A stretch of 12,197 bases of DNA from CAYGTK01 sp964352775 (GCA_964352775.1 CAYGTK010000132.1:1-12197); one strand, 5' to 3'; positions 1 through 7,419 are shown, counted from the first letter of the stretch. Notes: generated from the letters alone by a model not told the origin. A program made the numbers and translations.

Positions 1-46
1 TTTTGCGTCGAGTTGTAACATCGGTTGGTAGTGAAGGGTGTACCGT

Positions 47-148
47 TTAGATGCCCTCCATTGGATTTTGTGCGTTAACAGTAAAAGACAGCGATAGTAG
101 TAGAAGTGCTGTCAGTAGCCCGTATAGAGATCGTAGGTAGTAGTTCAT
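47..148 (-). pseudogene. Signal-peptide start of a secreted protein, frame closed after 33 codons at the window edge
   Basis: An ATG at 148 reading leftwards opens a convincing Sec signal peptide: MNYYLRS, a leucine-rich core, then SFTVNA followed by Gln, a cleavage site typical of Bacteroidota secreted proteins. The frame reads only six more residues (NPMEGI after the Gln) before a TAA at 47-49. The other two minus-strand frames have no stop from about position 80 to position 1. One reads a segment with YTLHYQPMLQLDAK, the other one with GGHLNGTPFTTNRC. This fits a secreted-protein gene broken by a frameshift (real or a sequencing error), or a genuine 33-residue secreted peptide. Too little lies inside the window to choose, or to identify the family. 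The gene is divergent from the one starting at 317. Confidence 0.4.
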
Positions 149-316
149 GGCGTGTAGCTTGAAGTTAACATTATTTCATGGTACAAATGTGCTACCATGC
201 AAGCTCAAAAAAAAGTTCATTTTTCAAATTTTGTCAATCACGGCAGCTAGAATTTAACTGCTTGACTCCTTTATTAAAACATTTTTTATGTATTATTGAC
301 TATTACTTGTCAAACA
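149..316. promoter_or_regulatory. Divergent intergenic region with a dyad and an A/T-rich tract
   Basis: These 168 bp separate two divergently oriented reading frames, so both promoters should lie here. It holds a perfect 7-bp inverted repeat, CATGGTA-N9-TACCATG (177-199), an A8 tract near 207-214, and A/T-rich sequence from 218 onward. On the plus strand TATTATTG (291-298) matches the Bacteroidota -7 consensus TAnnTTTG at all but one position. The nearest upstream TTG (262-264) is too far for a good -33 partner. On the minus strand CACATTTG (185-192) is also one mismatch from that consensus. The promoter assignments are weak. Confidence 0.3.
177..199. repeat. 7-bp inverted repeat, possible operator or hairpin
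   Basis: CATGGTA (177-183) and TACCATG (193-199) are perfect reverse complements separated by 9 bp. The dyad sits 29 bp upstream of the minus-strand start at 148 and overlaps the weak minus-strand -7 candidate CACATTTG (185-192). It could be a regulator site or a leader hairpin. Seven paired bases can occur by chance in 12 kb, so the intergenic position is the main reason to list it. Confidence 0.3.
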
Positions 317-1747
317 ATGAAAGACAGTAGAACGATAAAATTACTGGAAACTTTGAGCGAAAAGGAGCGTGAAAGTTTCATTAGCTACTTGGGGCAACCT
401 TATATAAATCAAACCGAACGCTTGATTTTATTAGCAGCGCTATTCCATGACAGGATGCTGGAAGATGTAGAAATAGAGAAAAGCAAAATCCTACAAACCA
501 TCCAGCGAACCGAAAAGAATTATACCTACCTACATCTTAGGCAAGACATGAACCGCTTGCTTCGGTATTTAGAGCAGTTCATCACCAACCAAGCTTTGTC
601 GAACGACAACGGCCTGCATACCATACTATTACTGCATCACCTTGAGCGTCATTCTTTGGATAGTCATTTTCAGACTACTGCGCGAAAAGGCATCATAGAT
701 CTAGAAAATGCCACAAAACAAAATGGAGATCACTTTCTCTCCTTATACAGAATAGAAGAAGAGCGATTTAGAAATACCGTTCGAAGGGCACAACTTACTG
801 ATCGGCTAGTTAAAAGTGACATGGCTGCTATGCACCGACACTTAGACGACTATTACCACTTCAGTAAACTGAAACTCTATTGCGCAGGCATCAACCTTAA
901 GAACATTGGTCAAGAGAATGCTGTAGTTGAACCAGAGGAGGAATATTTGAAATACATCCAAAATTCACTCACCCAAAGATCGGAGGGGGTTGTTATCTAC
1001 TTCCACATTCTAATGAGCCTGCTGCAGCCTGAAAAGGAAGAACATTATCAACAACTGCACGACCATATAGATCAATACAGCGGCCATTTCACCGATGAGG
1101 AAGCCCGGGAGATGTATATCTACGCACAGAACTATTGCATTAAAAAAGCAAATGCTGGAGAAAGCAAATACCTGCGGGAATTATTAGAACTCTACAAAAT
1201 GGCCTTGGATAAAAAGGTCATTTTTCAAGAAGGGTATCTTTCGCCTTGGGATTATAAGAACATCGTTTCTGTTGGACTTCTATTGAAAGAACACCAATGG
1301 ACAAAAACCTTTATTGAAGACCATAAAGAATTCATTAAGCCAGCATATCGGGAGAATGCCTATCGTTACAACCTAGCTAATCTATACTTTGCCTTACAGC
1401 AGTATAATAAAGTAATGGAGCATCTACATTTGGTGGAGTATAATGATGTGTTCTATGGGCTGAGTTCCCGCTCCCTCCTATTGCGAACCTATTTTGAGAT
1501 GGATGAAACCGAAGCCCTCTTCAGTTTGGGAGATAGTTTTGCCTTATACCTCCGTAGAAATAAGTCCGTTGCCAAAACCCACCGCGAGAGTTACTTAAAT
1601 TTCACAGCCTTTACCAAGAAGCTAGCACGAGCTAATTACCGTAATAAAGAACGACTAAAAAAGCTGCAAAGTCAATTGAACATTAAGCCCAACACAGCGG
1701 ATAGAAAATGGCTATACAATAAGATGGAAGAAATGAGTAGCCTTTAG
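317..1747 (+). CDS. Uncharacterised all-helical protein, TPR-like, Bacteroidota type
   Basis: The product is a 476-residue soluble protein with no signal peptide or membrane segment, rich in Glu, Lys, Leu and Tyr, and apparently helical throughout. I recognise the layout but no function. It opens with a short helical region carrying LSEKERESF, then the hallmark YLGQPYINQTERLILLAAL (residues about 18-36), similar to N-termini of uncharacterised Bacteroidota proteins of this length. The middle (about 260-400) has helix pairs resembling TPR units, such as YRYNLANLYFALQQYNKVMEHL. It ends with a conserved-looking tail containing LYLRRNKS, YLNFTAFTKKL and DRKWLYNKMEEM. ATG 317 is preferred over the in-frame TTG at 296, which would add seven residues with no conserved character. 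Its stop overlaps the stop of the convergent corA-like gene. A scaffold or interaction role is plausible from the fold only. Confidence 0.85.
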   Translation: MKDSRTIKLLETLSEKERESFISYLGQPYINQTERLILLAALFHDRMLEDVEIEKSKILQTIQRTEKNYTYLHLRQDMNRLLRYLEQFITNQALSNDNGLHTILLLHHLERHSLDSHFQTTARKGIIDLENATKQNGDHFLSLYRIEEERFRNTVRRAQLTDRLVKSDMAAMHRHLDDYYHFSKLKLYCAGINLKNIGQENAVVEPEEEYLKYIQNSLTQRSEGVVIYFHILMSLLQPEKEEHYQQLHDHIDQYSGHFTDEEAREMYIYAQNYCIKKANAGESKYLRELLELYKMALDKKVIFQEGYLSPWDYKNIVSVGLLLKEHQWTKTFIEDHKEFIKPAYRENAYRYNLANLYFALQQYNKVMEHLHLVEYNDVFYGLSSRSLLLRTYFEMDETEALFSLGDSFALYLRRNKSVAKTHRESYLNFTAFTKKLARANYRNKERLKKLQSQLNIKPNTADRKWLYNKMEEMSSL

Positions 1748-2697
1748 AACCACTTCTTTTTTACAAAGAAGAAGACCAAAGTGAATGTGAACATCAGCGA
1801 GATCAAGATCAAAATGATGAAAGCATGAGGAAGATCATCTAGAGGTAAGTCTACATTCATACCATAAAAGCTTGCAACCAAGGTTGGCACCATCAATACA
1901 ATTGTTACAGAGGTCAACCGCTTCATTACCTGGTTCAAGTTGTTGGAAATAATACTGGCAAATGCATCCATAGTGCCATTTAAGATGTTCGTATAAACGT
2001 TGCTCATCTCCAATGCCTGGCTATTATCTACTATGATGTCTTCCAAGAAATCCGATTCATCTTCCCTGTCCCTGATCTTCAAGAAGTTGGTCCGTTGTAT
2101 CTTCATCATCATCAACTCATTGCTCCGCAAGGTAGTCACAAAGTAAACTAAACTTTTCTGCAAGTTCATCAACTGCGAAAGCTCCCGATTCCGAGAAGAG
2201 TAGTACAATTCATCTTCAAAAATGTTACGCTTATTATTTATCTGCTTGAGGTAGTGCAAAAAGTAGAACACACTCCTATCAAATAGTTGTAGTACGAAAT
2301 GCTCGCGATTGGTCGGGTCAAAATGCTTAACTCGCTTGTTAATGAAACAGTCTACCGTAGGGTTGGCATAGCTACTTAGCGTAACTATCATTTCGTCTAG
2401 TAGAATGATACCGATAGGTACCGTAATGTACATAGCGTGATTATCATTCTGTACCTCTTCATCGTTCACCACTGGGGTATTCAACACTATTAGGCTCACA
2501 TCATCTTCCCGCTCATAACGCGACCGTTCGTCAATATCTAGTGAATCCGTAAGGAAGTCGATAGGGATATTATAATCTACACTTACTTGATCGAGTATCT
2601 CGCGATTGAAGGGCGGATAGATATTTATCCAGCAGCCAGGCCCTGCCTGATCCACCGTGGTCAACTCCCCATTTATCTGCTTGTAAATATCGATCAT
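1744..2697 (-). CDS. corA: CorA-family divalent cation (Mg2+) channel
   Basis: The 317-residue product is a member of the CorA metal ion transporter family, homopentameric inner-membrane channels for Mg2+ and sometimes Co2+, Ni2+ or Zn2+. The signature GMN triplet is at residues 279-281 within FYGMNVDLP, at the end of the first membrane helix (about 261-281). A second membrane helix covers about 291-311, followed by the basic tail VKKKWF. The acidic cytoplasmic N-terminal domain (1-150) and long helical stalk (150-258) match the family, and so does the total length. It lies 69 bp downstream of the CotH-like gene on the same strand and could be read through from it. AGGCGG about 5 nt before the ATG is a possible weak ribosome site. 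The precise ion cannot be read from sequence, so the symbol denotes the family. Confidence 0.93.
   Translation of the reverse strand: MIDIYKQINGELTTVDQAGPGCWINIYPPFNREILDQVSVDYNIPIDFLTDSLDIDERSRYEREDDVSLIVLNTPVVNDEEVQNDNHAMYITVPIGIILLDEMIVTLSSYANPTVDCFINKRVKHFDPTNREHFVLQLFDRSVFYFLHYLKQINNKRNIFEDELYYSSRNRELSQLMNLQKSLVYFVTTLRSNELMMMKIQRTNFLKIRDREDESDFLEDIIVDNSQALEMSNVYTNILNGTMDAFASIISNNLNQVMKRLTSVTIVLMVPTLVASFYGMNVDLPLDDLPHAFIILILISLMFTFTLVFFFVKKKWF
1753..1771. terminator. Possible weak hairpin in a convergent gene end
   Basis: CTTCTTT (1753-1759) pairs with AAAGAAG (1765-1771) around the loop TTTAC, just past the plus-strand stop and within the last codons of the convergent corA-like gene. 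The stem is A/T-rich and lacks a strong T-run downstream on either strand. It may help end transcription from the left, but it may be only a by-product of Lys codons. Confidence 0.2.
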
Positions 2698-2766
2698 GGC
2701 CGCCTGCCTTTTACGCCACTAAGATAAGAATAGTAAAACACATGCCGCACCAGCTTACCCACTATA

Positions 2767-4719
2767 CTAATGCTGATGAGTATGGTCGCTATGTTGCTTG
2801 CCCCGCTCAAACAGAAGCAGTTGTTTCCGTGCATAATAGTCACGCCGTTCTAGATAATTGCGGATGTATTTTATTTCTGCTTTCCAGTCGTCATACTTTA
2901 ACACATTAGCGTCTACTTGAGTACAATGAGCTTGCATGGGCTGCTTCAGTGAGTCATACAAGCTATCTAAAAGTTGAACAGGGTTCATCCGCTCTAAAAC
3001 ATCTCGGTACTGCAAAATGAAACTCTCCTTATAACTACTATCCCTCATTAAGGTGTTAAATAGCAATGCTGGATGTGTAGCACTTTCTTGGAAACGTAGT
3101 AGATCATTTGTATTGAACGAGTGGCTACGGTCGAGCCCAAAGGAGACATCCATATCATTTAACTCATACTGCCATTTTCCATTTCGCGCATCGCTTTTCC
3201 ATACCCGCGTATTAGTAGCGGGCCAATCAGCATTGCCGATGTAGGTATTCAGAATTACCGTTTTGAAAAGAGAGGGAATGTCTACCTCCTTTTCTATCGC
3301 TAAAATGGCATTTACTCCTTTTTCCTCCACTAATTCTATGAGATCAAGCATTTCAGCTGAACTTCCATTAACAGCATAACTATACCCACTCTCCAGAAAA
3401 TCTATTTGATCTTTATCAATAGCATTTTTTATAGCCATCGCTTTAGCGTTTACTGGAGCTTGTTGGTAGTACAAACCGTAATAAAAGCTATTAATGTATA
3501 GTGTTACTGGCCTTATGTCAAACCTTTCATTAAAGATCTTATTAGCCATACCAAAGGCCAAATAATTTCGGATATGCCCCTTAATATTATCTTGTCCAGC
3601 ATTTCGTAGAATGATTGGAATTGAATCTACGTCATCAATAAACTCCAGCTTGAAACTTTTTTGACTATAGCTTCTAGAGCTATTACCATGCAATGAAGTC
3701 CACACAGAATGTACACTTGAATCAGTCTCGAATAAAACCTTTGAAACTATATGTGGATACTCCGAACTGTACCTATAGTCTTCCCTTTCAGCATTTTCAA
3801 CATCTCTATTATAGTAATTGAAGAGTAAGTAAGTTTCATATTCAAACTTCAAGTTAATATGATCAATGGACTGAACTTCAGCATTCTTTTTTGGTTCTTT
3901 AATCTTACTCAAGATGCTATCCAACTCAGATCTTCTATGCTTGAGATGAGCTATAGTTTTACCTGTTCTATTAATTAAAAAGAAGTCGCCTGGCGGAGAG
4001 CCTAGGTTAAAGGGTGCAGAAAGCCTACCATCCGCTTGTAATTCACTACCAGTAAAGTATTTTCCATAGCCAACTTCGGCATCATTAAAATACAAGCTTA
4101 TATAGGGTTGTATATCGCCAATTTTCTGATAGAGATTTAACTCTATCTTGAATTCTCCTTTATTGTTTAAATCCTCAGAGCTTATGACAATTTCGGCTTT
4201 GCTGCTAGTTGTTTTTTCTATTCGTTTTCCATTTATTAATAATTCTCCAATTGGCTGAACATCCAACAAACTATTTCCTTTTAATAATCTTACGGCTAAA
4301 GCCTTTAGATCGTTCCTGTTTCTAATTTCTAACGTGGTATCCAACGATAGTAAATTACCATCAGATCTAAGACTCACTGGAATATCAATAGCACCCCAGT
4401 GGGCATCAGCCCTATCCCTGCCATCCAAATTAACATACACGCAATCATTAGGCCACACCATCTGGTCAGATATAGTAAACACATTTTCCCTATTTGCACC
4501 CTTCACTATAGAATAACCTTCTAGCGAAACTGTAGCACTATCAGACTGATTACATATCATTATAAATGGTGGAGCACTCCAATAATAGGGGAAACTCGCT
4601 GGGTAAGCTACCAGCTTTACATCAAGCTCTGGCGTAACCTGTTGACATCCAACAAGAAATAGAAGTAGAAGCCCAAGAAGTGAACTCCATTTACTTAGCA
4701 TAGAACTTTTCAATAGCAC
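2767..4719 (-). CDS. CotH-kinase-family lipoprotein with lamin-tail-like N-terminus
   Basis: The 650-residue product is predicted to be a surface or periplasmic lipoprotein. The signal runs to LVGC, with the lipidated Cys at residue 25. Residues about 30-130 look like a lamin-tail beta-sandwich (VSLEGYSI, WPNDCVYVNLDG, LRSDGNLLSLDT), and about 205-260 repeats its last strands (FNLGSPPGDFFLINRTGKTI). The C-terminal part (about 320-640) carries CotH hallmarks: HGNSSRSYSQKSFKLEF (344-360), NTYIGNADWPATN (491-503) and NDMDVSFG (521-528). CotH proteins are atypical protein kinases, shown for Bacillus subtilis CotH acting on spore-coat proteins. D498 and the D522-x-D524 pair are the likely catalytic and metal-binding acids. 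The tail HSDHTHQH is His-rich. The start overlaps the upstream toroid gene by 29 bp. Met-7 (ATG at 4701) would cut this to 11 bp and is equally credible. Kinase activity outside the cytoplasm is inferred from the family, not shown. Confidence 0.85.
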   Translation of the reverse strand: MLLKSSMLSKWSSLLGLLLLFLVGCQQVTPELDVKLVAYPASFPYYWSAPPFIMICNQSDSATVSLEGYSIVKGANRENVFTISDQMVWPNDCVYVNLDGRDRADAHWGAIDIPVSLRSDGNLLSLDTTLEIRNRNDLKALAVRLLKGNSLLDVQPIGELLINGKRIEKTTSSKAEIVISSEDLNNKGEFKIELNLYQKIGDIQPYISLYFNDAEVGYGKYFTGSELQADGRLSAPFNLGSPPGDFFLINRTGKTIAHLKHRRSELDSILSKIKEPKKNAEVQSIDHINLKFEYETYLLFNYYNRDVENAEREDYRYSSEYPHIVSKVLFETDSSVHSVWTSLHGNSSRSYSQKSFKLEFIDDVDSIPIILRNAGQDNIKGHIRNYLAFGMANKIFNERFDIRPVTLYINSFYYGLYYQQAPVNAKAMAIKNAIDKDQIDFLESGYSYAVNGSSAEMLDLIELVEEKGVNAILAIEKEVDIPSLFKTVILNTYIGNADWPATNTRVWKSDARNGKWQYELNDMDVSFGLDRSHSFNTNDLLRFQESATHPALLFNTLMRDSSYKESFILQYRDVLERMNPVQLLDSLYDSLKQPMQAHCTQVDANVLKYDDWKAEIKYIRNYLERRDYYARKQLLLFERGKQHSDHTHQH

Positions 4720-6085
4720 TTAACGCTTCCATAGCCAAGGCTGTATTCTCGGCCTCGCTGCCGTAATAGTATGGTTTTACCAGTTCTGCTAGGTCTGCCA
4801 TTACTTGGTTTGCCATCTTGCCCCTTTGGGTTTCATTAGCTTCGCAAAAACCTGTGAGCGACTTTGGTAGTTTCATACCTAAGTCTGTATTGCGGCGGCA
4901 AGCTTCTTCCAGTAATTGGAAAAGCTCTTTTGGTAACTGGGCATTACTTTCAGCCCCATAAGATACCATTGCAATAGCACTTATCAACTCAAAGGAAGAT
5001 AGGCTGCCGACCTGTTTACCTCGCATATAATTGAACAGATCGTTCTTTTTACTCGCCAACCACAAAGCCTCTTTCTCTTCAGAGCCATAGTCTTTCCTAG
5101 AAAAAAAGTATGGACTTAAAGGCCATGCACCATCTGCTTTTTGCGTGGCTAGCAACTGAGTGAGAAGCAATGGCATCTTGTCTCCTGCACCCTCCTTGTC
5201 ATGTTGATACTTTGTGTAAGCCACTACAGCAAAGGTGAGGTCTGCGCTACTTAAACTTTCAACTTGAAGGTTATCCAAAACTGGCCCTAGAGATTTCCAA
5301 AAAGCAGACCTAAGGCTTTTATCATTCAGGTGACTAACCAAATAAGCGAAGTAATAAGGCGAATCGTAATTGTTATCATTAGCCCAGTAGCTATTGCTTT
5401 GGGCAATATCCATAAGCGAGGTTTGCAAAGCCGTATCCATAATGGAATAAGAGGATAGCATATCCATCAACTTCAGGTTCTCATATATAGAGATGGTACG
5501 CCAGCCAGATAGATCACAATAGCTACCACCAATATTATTAACCATGAAGTAATTGAATAGCGGCACTTCCGTGTTTCTATTACTTATTAATATCTCATTA
5601 TAGAATTTTTTGGCCTTAGCTCCTTCTCCGTCAGCAAGCAAGGCATAGCTAGTAGAATGAATATCAGGAGGTAGGTAGCAGTATTTCAAATACGTTTCGT
5701 TCAGATCGACTGCAGCGGTGTTTCCCTCTCGGCTCCATGCCAATTCACCAAAAGCTGATGAGCGGCCAACAAATTTCAATGCCCTACTTACAGCATCCTC
5801 TTTTGCGAAGGAAGTATTTTGGAGAGAATGCAAAACATTGACTGTAGAAGTAACTCCTACTTGAGGTTGTTCATTGGCCATTTCTTCTCCCAGACCTTTT
5901 TGCATTGCCCACGAACCCTCTGCCAGTTGTTCACCTGTAATAAATGCAAAGCCCTTTTGCAGAGCTAACTCAATGGCTTCCTTTTGAGTTTTGTCTAACT
6001 TGGAGCTAGCACCTTGCTTAGAGGTGCCGCAAGCAAATAATAGAACGATAAAAATGCCGAGAATAAGTGTATACTTTTGAAGCAT
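4691..6085 (-). CDS. Alpha-alpha-toroid lipoprotein, terpene-cyclase-like, catalytic acids lost
   Basis: The 464-residue product is predicted to be a lipoprotein: MLQKYTLILG, a hydrophobic core, and the lipobox LFAC with Cys-19. The mature part resembles the squalene-hopene cyclase / prenyltransferase alpha-alpha-toroid fold. It has QW-type motifs at Q53-LAEGSW59 and Q315-KADGAW321, and a family-like C-terminal helix GSEAENTALAMEAL (442-455). It is a paralogue of the divergent gene starting at 6094: both share QLxxGSW at the same residue numbers, LPPD, and a following FMV. At the class II cyclase acid site this protein reads D141-IHSTS in place of D-x-D-D-T-A, so cyclisation chemistry looks lost. 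A binding or partner role is more likely. The CotH-like gene overlaps its 3' end and is probably co-translated. Substrate is unknown. Confidence 0.85.
   Translation of the reverse strand: MLQKYTLILGIFIVLLFACGTSKQGASSKLDKTQKEAIELALQKGFAFITGEQLAEGSWAMQKGLGEEMANEQPQVGVTSTVNVLHSLQNTSFAKEDAVSRALKFVGRSSAFGELAWSREGNTAAVDLNETYLKYCYLPPDIHSTSYALLADGEGAKAKKFYNEILISNRNTEVPLFNYFMVNNIGGSYCDLSGWRTISIYENLKLMDMLSSYSIMDTALQTSLMDIAQSNSYWANDNNYDSPYYFAYLVSHLNDKSLRSAFWKSLGPVLDNLQVESLSSADLTFAVVAYTKYQHDKEGAGDKMPLLLTQLLATQKADGAWPLSPYFFSRKDYGSEEKEALWLASKKNDLFNYMRGKQVGSLSSFELISAIAMVSYGAESNAQLPKELFQLLEEACRRNTDLGMKLPKSLTGFCEANETQRGKMANQVMADLAELVKPYYYGSEAENTALAMEALSAIEKFYAK
6072..6079 (+). promoter_or_regulatory. Candidate -7 element for the plus-strand toroid gene
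   Basis: TACTTTTG is a perfect match to the Bacteroidota -7 consensus TAnnTTTG. It would start transcription around 6084, about ten bases before ATG 6094. No TTG is found at the expected -33 distance. The element lies inside the first codons of the opposing toroid gene. Confidence 0.3.
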
Positions 6086-6093
6086 TAGAAGCT

Positions 6094-7419
6094 ATGTTAG
6101 TTAACTCTAAAATACGATGTTTTACATTCCAGCAAGGGTGGTTAATACTCCTCCCGCTGTTGATATTACTTAGCTGTAATACAGCCGATATTGCAACCGC
6201 TGAGCTTAACCGAGCCATAGACTTAAGCACTTCCTTTATAGAAAACCAACAGCTAGAAGATGGTTCATGGCAAGGCTATAAGGGCACACTAGAATATCCG
6301 CAGTTGACGAAGGACAGTCGGATATTTCATACACTAATGGTATTGAATATGCTTAGTAATGATGCTACAGCAGTTACTGGTAAAGCTAAGGAGTACATTA
6401 ACAACCAACTAAACCCTGATGGCACGCTTAATTACGACGGTACGGCTCATGATTTTTGCTGTGGAAAAACTGCACACAGCGGTTCATGGTTACCTCCTGA
6501 CTTTGACGATACAGCTTTAGCTGGTTTGCTTGTAGCTCAAGGTATTCATGGAGATAGTAAACAGGGTTTCATAGCACTAATGGATAGTTTCATTCAACTC
6601 AATGGACTGTACCCTTCATTTATGGTGGGCTATTATCCAAAAGCTAGGGAAACGAAGCTAACCCTTCCTGGAGAACAGATGCCGAGTATTGGAGTGAACA
6701 TCAATGTAATGCGTTGGAGGCATCAACTTGGTTTACCTAATACTGCACTATGTAAGAGCATTACTGAGCTTATAGCTGAAGAAGATGTTTTAGTCTACGA
6801 CCCATACTACCCTCCTCATCTATTGCTACTTTGGGCTTATGAGGCAATTCAAGAAAAAACTCCATGTGGCGAACAGCTTCTTGAAGTGTTGTTACGAAAG
6901 ATAAAACTAGCCAAACAGCCTAAGGCTAGTACTAATGAAGAACTAGCTATTTACATTTTAGTAGCTCCGCATACAGCTACTTATCACAAAGTAGCTCCTA
7001 GTTATGTAGATGAACTAGTTAGTCGGCAAAATGAAGGTGGGGATTGGGATAGCTACACGATATACTACGACGGTGGAAATCAAGAATTCAACATTGCACA
7101 CGTAAGTGCATCCAAAGATCTTGAAAGGGTCAATAATTCATTTTTGCAGAACCCGATCATTAGGCAATACCCTGAAATAGCCGCTACCGCTATAGCCCTT
7201 AACTTAAAGCTAGGAGATACTGCTACTGCAAGTCTATTTAAAGAGAAGTGGGCTTATGTATTGCCAAAGAACTCTGGCGGTATAGATTCCGACAAATACT
7301 TTTACTATTACGCCACACTTGTAGATTATAATTTTCGAGGCCATTACTCCTCTCCCGCTGTTACTACCGCCTTATGTAGAAAAGCATTACAAGAGTATCA
7401 TTTCAGACGGAAACAATAG
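6094..7419 (+). CDS. Alpha-alpha-toroid lipoprotein with intact class II terpene cyclase motif DxDDTA
   Basis: The 441-residue product starts MLVNSKIRCF, then a hydrophobic core and the lipobox LLSC with Cys-28, so it should be exported and lipidated. ATG 6094 is preferred over an in-frame GTG at 6067, which would lengthen the signal n-region and overlap the opposing gene. The mature part is terpene-cyclase-like: QW-type motifs at Q53-LEDGSW59 and Q312-NEGGDW318, and a C-terminal helix HYSSPAVTTALCRKAL (417-431) resembling the last toroid helix of squalene-hopene cyclases. D136-F-D138-D139-T140-A141 matches the DxDDTA motif that protonates substrate in class II cyclases. It is shorter than squalene-hopene cyclases (roughly 630 residues or more), so it may hold one and a half toroid domains or a different substrate pocket. 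It ends overlapping the convergent membrane-protein gene by 22 bp. Enzymatic activity is inferred only. Confidence 0.85.
   Translation: MLVNSKIRCFTFQQGWLILLPLLILLSCNTADIATAELNRAIDLSTSFIENQQLEDGSWQGYKGTLEYPQLTKDSRIFHTLMVLNMLSNDATAVTGKAKEYINNQLNPDGTLNYDGTAHDFCCGKTAHSGSWLPPDFDDTALAGLLVAQGIHGDSKQGFIALMDSFIQLNGLYPSFMVGYYPKARETKLTLPGEQMPSIGVNINVMRWRHQLGLPNTALCKSITELIAEEDVLVYDPYYPPHLLLLWAYEAIQEKTPCGEQLLEVLLRKIKLAKQPKASTNEELAIYILVAPHTATYHKVAPSYVDELVSRQNEGGDWDSYTIYYDGGNQEFNIAHVSASKDLERVNNSFLQNPIIRQYPEIAATAIALNLKLGDTATASLFKEKWAYVLPKNSGGIDSDKYFYYYATLVDYNFRGHYSSPAVTTALCRKALQEYHFRRKQ
6107..6136 (-). promoter_or_regulatory. Candidate promoter for the minus-strand toroid / CotH operon
   Basis: Reading leftwards, CTTG (6136-6133) is followed after 18 bp by TATTTTAG (6114-6107), one mismatch from the -7 consensus TAnnTTTG. 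It would give a leader of about 20 nt before the ATG at 6085. The whole element lies inside codons 5-15 of the opposing toroid gene. Spacing is slightly short of the usual 19-21 bp. Confidence 0.3.

Noticed and set aside
296..316. TTG start adding seven residues to the helical protein
   Set aside because: ATG 317 is in frame just downstream and the family-like sequence begins after it. The extra residues (MTITCQT) add nothing recognisable.
2698..2766. Possible small gene or regulatory RNA between the CotH-like and corA-like genes
   Set aside because: Only a ten-codon frame fits, no convincing hairpin is seen, and no good TAnnTTTG element is present.
6067..6093. GTG start for the plus-strand toroid gene
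   Set aside because: It would put a long acidic stretch ahead of the signal core and overlap the opposing gene's first codons. ATG 6094 gives a normal lipoprotein signal.
6018..6230. 70-codon minus-strand open frame over the toroid start region
   Set aside because: It is antisense to the signal region of the plus-strand toroid gene and overlaps the other toroid gene in another frame, with no family character.
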